NCBI GenBank assembly: GCA_031289165.1
Contig: JAITPZ010000012.1
Span: forward strand, 1 to 8,627
Direction of reading: 5' to 3'
DNA: 8,627 nucleotides
Origin: Synergistaceae bacterium
GTDB taxonomy: Bacteria > Synergistota > Synergistia > Synergistales > Aminobacteriaceae
Positions 1 to 5,775 of the stretch are shown piece after piece (positions within the stretch are counted from its first letter, which is position 1; each line of letters starts with the position of its first letter). Under the pieces are notes generated by a model. The model did not search any database. It was not told the DNA's origin and saw only the letters and a program-made list of their open reading frames with translations. A program made the position numbers and the translations under genes.

Positions 1-246
1 TACAAATTGGACGGAGCCTCTCCCGCTGCGGGGGGGCCCCGTTTCAACGTCATTGACCGACAGCCTGCTCCGGCGATTCCGCATTCGATAAAGCGGTTCC
101 CGATTACCGGACGCGGAAGTTGATATTTGGAATAGAAGGGATACTCAACGTGGCAGCGGGAATATTTTTCCAACGTAAACCTGGAGGAATTCAACAAAAA
201 CGCCGTGCGATATGATGCGGAACATCCGTTTTCGGGAAATCCCTGA
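1..246 (+). pseudogene. C-terminal remnant of an unidentified protein, frame-disrupted
   Basis: The frame beginning at base 1 is open to a TGA at 121-123, then meets a TAG at 133-135, and is open again to a TGA at 244-246. Its last stretch (from 151) reads like a real protein end: WQREYFSNVNLEEFN and, just before the stop, HPFSGNP. Between about 81 and 140 the neighbouring frame is open and protein-like (DKAVPDYRTRKLIFGIEG). One missing base near 81-90 and one extra base in the GGG at 138-140 would join all three pieces into one continuous C-terminus that bypasses both stops. I do not recognise the family. It could be a decaying gene, a gene with two sequencing errors (the MATE gene in this window also has a one-base shift), or chance open frame. 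No ribosome binding site or start is visible, because the 5' end lies outside the window. Confidence 0.35.
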
Positions 247-398
247 ATCACATCAGGAACGAATTCGCGTGGCGGCGACCAGGAAGGGCGGACGACGCGC
301 GAAACAGATCACAAAGCGGTAGACGACCGCGTCGCGAGGGCGAAACGGTGCTTCCGGAGACGCATCGCGTCAGGGTGACGGCAGCAAGGGAACGGATG

Positions 399-427
399 CT
401 GATTTCAGAGGCATTTTATGAGATAAT
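399..427 (+). promoter_or_regulatory. Possible extended -10 promoter for the M20D operon
   Basis: GATAAT at 422-427 matches the sigma-70 -10 consensus at five of six positions. It is preceded by TG one base upstream (419-420), forming an extended -10. A poor -35 (CTGATT, 399-404) sits 17 bases upstream. If used, it would give a leader of roughly 260 nt before the M20D gene. This is pattern matching only. No better-placed promoter was visible closer to the gene. Confidence 0.25.
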
Positions 428-588
428 AACCCTGCGGTGTTGCGCTGGACAGATTGGCGTCATTTTTCACGACGTCTTTCATACTTTCCGCCGATTCGCC
501 CGGGAGGCTTTCTGTCCGTTATTTCAGCGGAGACCCTGTTGCACGGGAACCATATTTTATTACCTGTTGGGTGGCGATATTCAATTTT

Positions 589-612
589 AAGGAGAGGTGA
601 AATTTAGTGTAA
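589..612 (+). promoter_or_regulatory. Strong Shine-Dalgarno followed by a GTG-TAA start-stop pair
   Basis: AAGGAGAGGTGA (589-600) is one of the best ribosome binding sites in the window. At ideal distance (six bases) lies GTG at 607-609, but the next codon is TAA (610-612). No other start codon lies within the normal window. It may be a ribosome stand-by or stalling site in the leader, the scar of a deleted gene start, or coincidence. Confidence 0.3.
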
Positions 613-617
613 AAACG

Positions 618-695
618 ATGATCGGTCGGAAAAAACGTCGCGGGTATCGGGTATGGAGGGGAACCACAGAGACGGAGGAGCGAGGAGGCGTTTAA
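618..695 (+). CDS. Possible 25-residue leader peptide abutting the M20D gene
   Basis: An ATG at 618 opens a 25-codon frame whose TAA (693-695) directly touches the ATG of the M20D gene at 696. The peptide would be very basic at its N-terminus (MIGRKKRRGYRVWRG) and would end in Thr, Glu and Gly. The nearest Shine-Dalgarno (ending at 600) is 17 bases away, too far for efficient use. Only the stop/start arrangement argues for translation, by coupling to the downstream gene. It is most likely a chance frame, listed because of its exact abutment. Confidence 0.12.
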   Translation: MIGRKKRRGYRVWRGTTETEERGGV

Positions 696-1916
696 ATGTT
701 GCCGGAATTACTGTCCTTTAAGGAACAGGCACATGCGTTGTCAGATCAGATCGTACAGTGGCGGAGAGGGCTTCACCGAATACCGGAAACCGGAATACAC
801 ACACCGAACACGCAGGCGTATATTTGTGCGGAACTCGACAAAATGGGAATCCCTTATCGCAAAGACGTTGGAGGCAATGGATGTACGGGCGTGGTGGCCC
901 TGATCGAGGGGGGGCACCCGGGCAGGGTTTTCGCGATAAGGGCGGACTGCGATGGTCTGCCCATCCGGGAGGAGACGGGGCTGCCGTTCGCATCGGAGAA
1001 CGGGAACATGCACGCCTGCGGGCACGACGCGCACAGCGCGATCGGGCTGGGGACGGCCAAAATTCTCAGGGAGAACGCAAGCCGTCTGCATGGAAGCATC
1101 AAGCTCATTTTCCAGCCCGGGGAGGAGGGAAACCCCGAGGGGCCGGGCGGCGCCAAACGGATGTTGGATGACGGAGCGCTGGAAAACCCGCGCGCCGACG
1201 TTCTTATCGGTCTGCACGTGGGGATGCTGGGCAGCGGGACGAAGCTCGGCGAGATTTGTTTTCGCAGAGAGTCCCTGATGGCCTGTATGGACCGTTTCGA
1301 ATTCACTGTAAAAGGCGTAGGCAGCCACGGCTCCGCCCCTCAAAATTCTGTAGATCCCATCATGATAGCGGCTCAAATCATTTCGACGCTCCAAACGATA
1401 ATCAGCCGGGAGATTCCACCCCTGACGCCGGCGGTCATCTCCTTCGGCTCCATTCACGCGGGGAGCGCCTTCAACATTATCCCGGCGGAATGCCGCTTAT
1501 CCGGAACGATCCGGGCCCTGACCAACGATATGCGAAAAAAACTGGCGACCCGCATCGGCGAGATAGCGAAATCCGTGGCGGAGGGGATGCGCGGAACGGT
1601 GGACTATAATTTCAACTGGGACGGTCCCGCTCCGGTCGTCAACAATCCCGAGGCGGCCGAGGAGCTCAGGCGCGTCGCGGAACATCTCTTCGAGGGAGAG
1701 GTCGTCGAGCTGCCCGAGCCCAATATGGGCGGAGAGGACGTGGCTTTCTTCTTGGACGTCGTGCCCGGGGTATTCTTCTTCATCAATACGTGCGACCCCG
1801 AACGCCACAAGTTTTTCCACCACAACTCGAAATTCGATATCGACGAAAATTGCATCTGGCGCGGCGCTGCCGTGATGAGCGCGATGGCCTTTCAGTGGCT
1901 GTCGGATCATAAATAA
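696..1916 (+). CDS. M20D family metallo-amidohydrolase (amino-acyl/peptide amidase)
   Basis: This 406-residue protein belongs to the M20D family, which includes hippurate hydrolase, IAA-amino-acid hydrolase and N-acetyl-diaminopimelate deacetylase relatives. These are cytosolic enzymes that use two metal ions to cleave N-acyl amino acids or small peptides. Landmarks in order are RADCDGLPI (82-90), HACGHD (106-111, ligands Cys108 and His110), the PGEEG motif (141-145, catalytic/ligand Glu143-Glu144), GLHV (His174), the lid/dimerisation domain around KGVGSHGSAP (206-215), MGGEDVAFF (344-352) and HHNSKF (ligand His375 or His376). Length is normal for the family. The ATG is preceded by AGGAGG seven bases upstream (683-688), and there is no signal peptide. 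The gene is first in an operon with two membrane proteins starting 18 nt downstream. The exact substrate cannot be read from the sequence. The family call is secure and the operon context suggests that the substrate or product is transported. Confidence 0.95.
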   Translation: MLPELLSFKEQAHALSDQIVQWRRGLHRIPETGIHTPNTQAYICAELDKMGIPYRKDVGGNGCTGVVALIEGGHPGRVFAIRADCDGLPIREETGLPFASENGNMHACGHDAHSAIGLGTAKILRENASRLHGSIKLIFQPGEEGNPEGPGGAKRMLDDGALENPRADVLIGLHVGMLGSGTKLGEICFRRESLMACMDRFEFTVKGVGSHGSAPQNSVDPIMIAAQIISTLQTIISREIPPLTPAVISFGSIHAGSAFNIIPAECRLSGTIRALTNDMRKKLATRIGEIAKSVAEGMRGTVDYNFNWDGPAPVVNNPEAAEELRRVAEHLFEGEVVELPEPNMGGEDVAFFLDVVPGVFFFINTCDPERHKFFHHNSKFDIDENCIWRGAAVMSAMAFQWLSDHK

Positions 1917-1934
1917 ATTGGGGGGTATCATTAT

Positions 1935-2666
1935 ATGAATCCTGAAGTTCTGAAAGTCGCAAACGCGGGGGGGCTTTGGCTGATTTCGATGGCGATCGTG
2001 GCCGTCGTCCTTGTACAGTCTCTTCTGTACGCGCGGCTGTCGTTCAAGGTCGCCGCCAGGCTCTCATATCCGCTTTCGAAGTGCAGGGAAGCCTTCAAGG
2101 TTGGAGTTGTCTCCGCCGTTGGCCCGTCCATAGCGATATTTATCGTAATGGTCGGAATGATGTCGGTGGTCGGCGCTCCGATCACGTGGCTGCGCCTGTC
2201 CATCATCGGCGCCGCGCCGACGGAGCTGACGGCGGCCACCATCGGGGCCCAAGCCGCCGGCGTGGAGTTTGGATCCGCAGACTACAACCTGTACACGCTG
2301 TCCGCCTCCTTTTGGACGATGGCCATCAACGGGACCGGCTGGCTGTTGCTGACCATGCTGTTCACCCACAAACTCGAGGACATTCGCCAGAAGGTGGGCG
2401 GAGGCGATCCGAAATGGATCGGCGTTCTGTCGATTGCCGCGGCCCTGGGCTGCTTCGGATATCTCAACTCCAACACCATCGTCGGGGCTCTCAGAGCGAT
2501 ACAGAGGGCCGCCCCCGGAGCGAGCGGACCGATTTACGCGGTATTTGGCGGGATGATCGGCATGGTCGTCATATCCAAAGTCGCGCAGAAGTGGACATGG
2601 CTGCGGGAATACAGCCTTGGCCTGGCGATGCTGATCGGCATGTTCGCGGCCGTCGCACTGGCGTAA
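1935..2666 (+). CDS. DUF5058-type integral membrane protein
   Basis: This 243-residue hydrophobic protein resembles the DUF5058 family, membrane proteins of unknown function. Hydrophobic segments are visible at about 11-32, 55-80, 86-108, 118-143, 161-187, 196-216 and 226-243, giving six or seven membrane spans. A distinctive small-residue stretch with a buried Thr-Glu, GAAPTELTAATIGAQAAG (92-109), looks like a substrate or ion path rather than a simple anchor. A basic cytoplasmic-like loop with KLEDIRQKVGGGDPK lies at 146-160. The start ATG follows a G6 run (1920-1925) nine bases upstream, a weaker site than its neighbours, so translation may be coupled to the M20D gene ending 18 nt earlier. 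The neighbours suggest a transporter subunit working with the amidohydrolase; that role is inferred. Confidence 0.75.
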   Translation: MNPEVLKVANAGGLWLISMAIVAVVLVQSLLYARLSFKVAARLSYPLSKCREAFKVGVVSAVGPSIAIFIVMVGMMSVVGAPITWLRLSIIGAAPTELTAATIGAQAAGVEFGSADYNLYTLSASFWTMAINGTGWLLLTMLFTHKLEDIRQKVGGGDPKWIGVLSIAAALGCFGYLNSNTIVGALRAIQRAAPGASGPIYAVFGGMIGMVVISKVAQKWTWLREYSLGLAMLIGMFAAVALA

Positions 2667-2682
2667 AGAGGAGGGGACTGTT

Positions 2683-3372
2683 ATGTCGATCAATTCCGCG
2701 GAATTCAATAAACTTTGGAAAGGGCCGGTCATTCGGATCGGGGTCATTACGGTGGGCATCCCCATGGTGATGTGCTTTCTGCCCAATCTCTATCTGTATA
2801 TGACCTACGGGGTATTTCCGACCGTCAGCGTGGCCCTCAGCGCGTGGGGCATGGTGGCGGCGACGTTCGGGGCGTTTTACGTTGTGGAGCCCATATCGTA
2901 CTATCCGATACTGGGCCTGACCGGCACGTACATCTCTTTTTTGAGCGGGAATATAGGCAATCTGAGGCTCCCCTGCGCGGCGGTCGCACAGGAGGTCGCG
3001 GGCACGGAGCCGGGAACGCCCGAAAGCGAACTCATCGCCACCCTGGGCATAACCGGTTCCGTCGTCACCAACCTGTTCTTCACTTCGCTCGCCGCGCTGG
3101 CCGGGGCAGCGATCCTGGAGATCCTGCCGCCCGCGATCCAGAACGCCTTTAAGGTTTATACAGTCCCGGCGATCTTTGGCGCGATGATGGGACAGTTCGG
3201 GGCAAAAATTCCAATCCTCGTGCCCGTCGGGCTGGGCATCCCGCTGTTTTTGCTCTACGTCGCCCCGCAGATCGGTCTGGGTTTCCTCTCCGCTCCGTGG
3301 ATCGTGATCGTGGCGTCCGTGTTCGGAACAATACTCGTGTCGCGAGGCTTCTTCAAAAAAGGGATCGTGTAA
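2683..3372 (+). CDS. Second integral membrane protein of the M20D operon, function unknown
   Basis: This is a 229-residue, strongly hydrophobic protein that I do not recognise. Likely membrane segments lie at about 15-42, 46-68, 71-88, 118-146, 160-171 (short, weak), 177-196 and 202-219. It ends in a short basic tail (RGFFKKGIV). The segment LRLPCAAVAQEVAGTEPGT (94-112) precedes a membrane helix with a buried Asn (VVTN, 127-130). This arrangement loosely parallels the preceding DUF5058-like protein, where GAQAAGVEFGS is followed by a helix ending in AIN. The ATG has a good ribosome binding site (GAGGAGGGG, six bases upstream) and starts 16 nt after the previous stop, so it is the last gene of the three-gene operon. 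A role as partner subunit of a two-component transporter fits the context but is inferred. Confidence 0.7.
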   Translation: MSINSAEFNKLWKGPVIRIGVITVGIPMVMCFLPNLYLYMTYGVFPTVSVALSAWGMVAATFGAFYVVEPISYYPILGLTGTYISFLSGNIGNLRLPCAAVAQEVAGTEPGTPESELIATLGITGSVVTNLFFTSLAALAGAAILEILPPAIQNAFKVYTVPAIFGAMMGQFGAKIPILVPVGLGIPLFLLYVAPQIGLGFLSAPWIVIVASVFGTILVSRGFFKKGIV

Positions 3373-3401
3373 ATTTCGCGTATGCCGTTAATTTAAACCA
3401 G

Positions 3402-3460
3402 CCGGAAAAGCAGGAGCCGCCCTCGTCGGAGGAGCGGCTCCTGCTTTTCGAATTTTCCGG
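3402..3460. terminator. Bidirectional intrinsic terminator between convergent operons
   Basis: A perfect 15-bp inverted repeat pairs 3406-3420 (AAAAGCAGGAGCCGC) with 3434-3448 (GCGGCTCCTGCTTTT). A further inner CCTC/GAGG pair lies around a GTCG loop. The arms end in A4 and T4, so U-tracts follow the hairpin on both strands. A second, outer repeat, CCGGAAAA (3402-3409) and TTTTCCGG (3453-3460), could extend or compete with it. It lies between the + strand stop at 3372 and the minus-strand stop at 3478, exactly where a shared terminator is expected. Confidence 0.92.
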
Positions 3461-3477
3461 AGAGCGTTGCGGATTCG

Positions 3478-4575
3478 CTATCGCGCGTCGCGCTCCACCC
3501 GCTGCATCATCGCGCGGATGTAGCCCAATGCGTAGGCCATGCCCGTGTACCACGGGGACGGCGAGGCAACGAGGGGCGAGTGGTCCGGGATGATGACGCC
3601 CCGGAAGTCGTTGCGGCGCAGAATTTCGAGCACTCGATAGACGTCGATCTCCCCGTCGTCGATGAACGTCTCACGGTAGTTTGGCACGCGCCCCCGGACG
3701 TTGCGAAGGTGCACGTAACCGATGGCGTTCTGCGAGGCGTAACTTTCTATCGCGTCGTAGTAGTTGCAGCCGTTCATCTCCGCCAGCGTCCCGACGCACA
3801 GCTCCAGCGTATTGCAGTGACTGGGGCGAAGATCCAGAAGTTTCTGATAAAGCTCCGGGCGCCAGACGAGGCGCGGTGTTTCGCGCACGAAGGCGAAGGG
3901 GGGGTCGTCGGGATGCGCGGCCAACTTCACGTTGGCCTCCTCCGCGACGGGCAGCAGCTCGTTCAGGAACCACTCGAAGCGGCGCCACAGCTCCTCGTGC
4001 GTGATTCGGGTCGCCTCGTTGATCCCGTTCGGGTTGCCCCTGCGCGCGTCGGGGTCGTAGAACATGTTCCAAACCATGCCGCTCGGGATCGGGAGAGCGA
4101 CGTTTCCGTCCACTCCGACAGACTCGGCGCCGCCCCTGGCGAAGGGTCCGCTGACGCGCCCCGCGACGCCCGCCAGGCTGAAATTGTAGCCGATCATGGG
4201 GATCCCGGCGTCGCCGATATTTCGGATGAGCTGTTTCAGCCGCTCCATCTGTTTGAGTTTTTCGGGACCGTCGAGCAGAACGTCGTACCAGAAGCCGGGG
4301 TCAAAGTTTTCTATGGCCTCGAAGATCAGGCCCTCCTCTTCGACCTGGCGGCGGATGCTCAGAAGATCGTCCTTCGTCCAGACCGTCCGGTTGCGCGTCA
4401 CGCCCCATCCGTCGTTGTCGCCCACCGGCTGGTTATCGACCGCCCCGGCCGCGGGCATCTCCTTATGGAAATAATCCACCAGGTGGATGATGAGATGTGT
4501 GCAGCCCAGCTGCCTCGCGTATTGAAAATTTTCCCGGGTCAGCTGATGCCGGTAAAACACCATCGCAAGATTCAT
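3478..4575 (-). CDS. uxuA: Mannonate dehydratase, UxuA family
   Basis: This 365-residue TIM-barrel protein carries the UxuA signature set. These enzymes dehydrate D-mannonate to 2-keto-3-deoxygluconate in hexuronate catabolism in the cytosol. Visible motifs are GIPMIGYNFSLAG (124-136), LAAHPDDPP (218-226), LELCVGTL (257-264), HLRNV (289-293), ETFIDDGEID (302-311), IPDHS (329-333) and YTGMAYALGY (343-352). By analogy with the structurally studied family member, His221, Cys260, His289 and Asp331 would bind the Mn2+. His332 and Tyr343 match the proposed catalytic His and Tyr. Length is usual for the family. The ATG has GAGGTGA six bases upstream. It is the last gene of the minus-strand operon, 143 nt after the TRAP binding protein, and ends at the bidirectional terminator. 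The N-terminus (MNLAMVFYRHQLTREN) looks divergent from classical UxuA, so a related aldonate dehydratase activity is possible. Confidence 0.85.
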   Translation of the reverse strand: MNLAMVFYRHQLTRENFQYARQLGCTHLIIHLVDYFHKEMPAAGAVDNQPVGDNDGWGVTRNRTVWTKDDLLSIRRQVEEEGLIFEAIENFDPGFWYDVLLDGPEKLKQMERLKQLIRNIGDAGIPMIGYNFSLAGVAGRVSGPFARGGAESVGVDGNVALPIPSGMVWNMFYDPDARRGNPNGINEATRITHEELWRRFEWFLNELLPVAEEANVKLAAHPDDPPFAFVRETPRLVWRPELYQKLLDLRPSHCNTLELCVGTLAEMNGCNYYDAIESYASQNAIGYVHLRNVRGRVPNYRETFIDDGEIDVYRVLEILRRNDFRGVIIPDHSPLVASPSPWYTGMAYALGYIRAMMQRVERDAR

Positions 4576-4624
4576 GACAGGTCACCTCGACAGGATTGAT
4601 GATTGATTTTTCAATATTGGGGTC

Positions 4625-4641
4625 AGGGGTCCACGACCCCT
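4625..4641 (-). other. Intergenic hairpin upstream of uxuA
   Basis: A perfect 7-bp stem with a three-base loop (AGGGGTC-CAC-GACCCCT on the + strand) lies between dctP and uxuA. No U-run follows it in the minus-strand transcript, so it is not a classical terminator. It may act as an mRNA stability or processing element, together with the hairpin at 4676-4705. Confidence 0.45.
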
Positions 4642-4675
4642 TATGAGGTCTTTTGGCGGCGGACACGATGAAATG

Positions 4676-4705
4676 TCGAGGGGCCGATGAGTTGCGGCCC
4701 CCCGA
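4676..4705 (-). other. Strong hairpin just downstream of dctP
   Basis: In the minus-strand RNA an 11-bp stem forms (UCGGGGGGCCG with CGGCCCCUCGA, one G-U pair) around an eight-base loop. It starts 13 bases after the dctP stop codon. Only scattered U residues follow (CAUUUCAU), so it would be a partial terminator or a 3'-end stabiliser. Such hairpins after binding-protein genes often keep binding-protein mRNA more abundant than the rest of the operon. Confidence 0.5.
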
Positions 4706-4718
4706 GTTTCGATTCTTC

Positions 4719-5705
4719 CTACTGCACCGCGATGATCTTCCTGTAAAGATCCAGAACGTCTGCGGGCTTCGTCTGCAAAAACTCCTCGACAGCGGGCCCG
4801 GCCACGGCGGCGAAGGCCACCTTGTCCACCGTCACGAACTCCATTCCATGCTCCTTCAGGAACGTCTCGTTGGCGGCCACGTCGGCAAGGAAAAGCTCGC
4901 GCTCGAAAATTTCCGCGGTCTTTCCGGCCTCGACGACGGCCTTCTGCAGGTCCGCGGGCAGCTTCTGGAAGAACTCTTCGCCGATAACCAGATAAATCCA
5001 TCCGTAGACGTGCTCGGTCAGGTTGACGTACTTCTGCACCTCGTAGAGGGAACCGCTGCGGATCAGGTCCAGCGGGTTCTCCTGTCCGTCGATGACGTTC
5101 TGCTGCAGGGAGGTGAATACCTCGGAAAACGCCATCGGGGTCGGCTTGGCGCCCAGCGTCTCCCACACCTTCACGAACAGGGGCACGTTCGGGACGCGGA
5201 GCTTGAAGCCGTTCAGCTCGGTGGGCTTCGTGATGGCGCGGCTGCTGGTCAGGTTGCGGGGGGCGCGAACAAACGCGGAAACGGGACGCAGCTTAACCTT
5301 CTCGATGATGTCCTTCTCGATTTCCCTGCCGATGTCGCCCGTCAGCACCTTCGTCAGGTGGTCCATGTTGCGCACCATGTAGGGAACGGCGATCAGAGCG
5401 CATTTGGGCGCCCAGTTCTGCATGGACTCGCCGGTGATGACCATGTGGGCGATCCCCGTATGGATGGCCTGAATGGTGTCCACCTCGTTCCCCAACTGCT
5501 CGTTGGGAAAAACCTGGCAGACGATGCGTCCTCCGGAAAGTTTTTCGACCTCTCCGGCGAACTTCAGGGTAGCCTTATGCCACGAATGATCCTCGTTGGC
5601 CAGATGCCCCAGCTTCAGCGTATACTCCGGCGCGGCGGCCGCCGCCCCCGCAGACGCAAACAGCAACACGACGATCAGTACCGCGCTAAAACCCTTCAAT
5701 TTCAC
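4719..5705 (-). CDS. dctP: TRAP transporter solute-binding protein, DctP family
   Basis: This 328-residue protein starts with a clear Sec signal peptide: MKLKG, a hydrophobic core (about 6-20) and an Ala-rich cleavage region (20-25, probably after AAAAA). The mature part begins YTLKLGHLANEDHSWHKA, typical of DctP-type extracytoplasmic binding proteins of TRAP transporters. Other family landmarks are RAPRNLTS (147-154), LNGFKLRVPN (164-173, with the conserved carboxylate-binding Arg170) and VIDGQENPL (204-212). Length matches the family (about 320-340). The start is GTG at 5705, supported by GGGAGG eight bases upstream (5714-5719). It sits between an RspB-type dehydrogenase and mannonate dehydratase, so a hexonate or hexuronate ligand is likely. 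No DctQ or DctM membrane subunit is present in the window, which is unusual. The ligand is inferred from context only. Confidence 0.92.
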   Translation of the reverse strand: MKLKGFSAVLIVVLLFASAGAAAAAPEYTLKLGHLANEDHSWHKATLKFAGEVEKLSGGRIVCQVFPNEQLGNEVDTIQAIHTGIAHMVITGESMQNWAPKCALIAVPYMVRNMDHLTKVLTGDIGREIEKDIIEKVKLRPVSAFVRAPRNLTSSRAITKPTELNGFKLRVPNVPLFVKVWETLGAKPTPMAFSEVFTSLQQNVIDGQENPLDLIRSGSLYEVQKYVNLTEHVYGWIYLVIGEEFFQKLPADLQKAVVEAGKTAEIFERELFLADVAANETFLKEHGMEFVTVDKVAFAAVAGPAVEEFLQTKPADVLDLYRKIIAVQ

Positions 5706-5731
5706 AATTACCGCCTCCCGATTATGATATT

Positions 5732-5749
5732 ACAGGGTATTCGCCCTGT
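5732..5749 (-). other. Small hairpin between the dehydrogenase and dctP genes
   Basis: ACAGGG and CCCTGT form a 6-bp stem around a six-base loop in the 70-nt gap, just ahead of the dctP ribosome binding site. No U-tract follows. It could insulate the 5' end of processed dctP mRNA. Evidence is limited to the pairing itself. Confidence 0.3.
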
Positions 5750-5775
5750 TGAAAACTGAAAAGAGTCATGAAAGC

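Larger units (their letters stand above)
247..695 (+). other. Long intergenic / leader region without a convincing gene
   Basis: About 450 bases separate the broken frame ending at 246 from the M20D start codon. The stretch is more AT-rich than its flanks, notably around 400-620. It contains an 80-codon open frame (348-590, GTG start) whose product is rich in Arg, Cys and Phe and matches no family I know, so I do not call it a gene. I saw no tRNA, no recognised riboswitch and no clear terminator here. The supportable contents are the weak promoter-like site at 399-427 and the Shine-Dalgarno with a start-stop codon pair at 589-612, both listed separately. The most likely role is the 5' leader and promoter region of the M20D operon. 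Confidence 0.5.

Noticed and set aside
11..44. Possible intrinsic terminator (GC-rich hairpin followed by TTT)
   Set aside because: The pairing needs two T-G pairs and one mismatch, the U-tract is only three bases, and the same bases read as protein-like sequence (GGPRFNVIDRQP).
348..590. 80-codon + strand open frame with GTG start
   Set aside because: The product is Arg/Cys/Phe-rich with no recognisable motif, the ribosome site is poor, and it lies across the promoter-like region. It is most likely a chance frame.
3580..4599. 339-codon + strand frame opposite uxuA
   Set aside because: It is the antisense shadow of a well-supported UxuA gene in high-GC DNA; the translation has no family motifs and no ribosome binding site.
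4653..5759. 368-codon + strand frame opposite dctP
   Set aside because: It is an antisense shadow of the TRAP binding protein; long Leu/Arg/Gly/His-rich frames like this are a codon-bias artefact.
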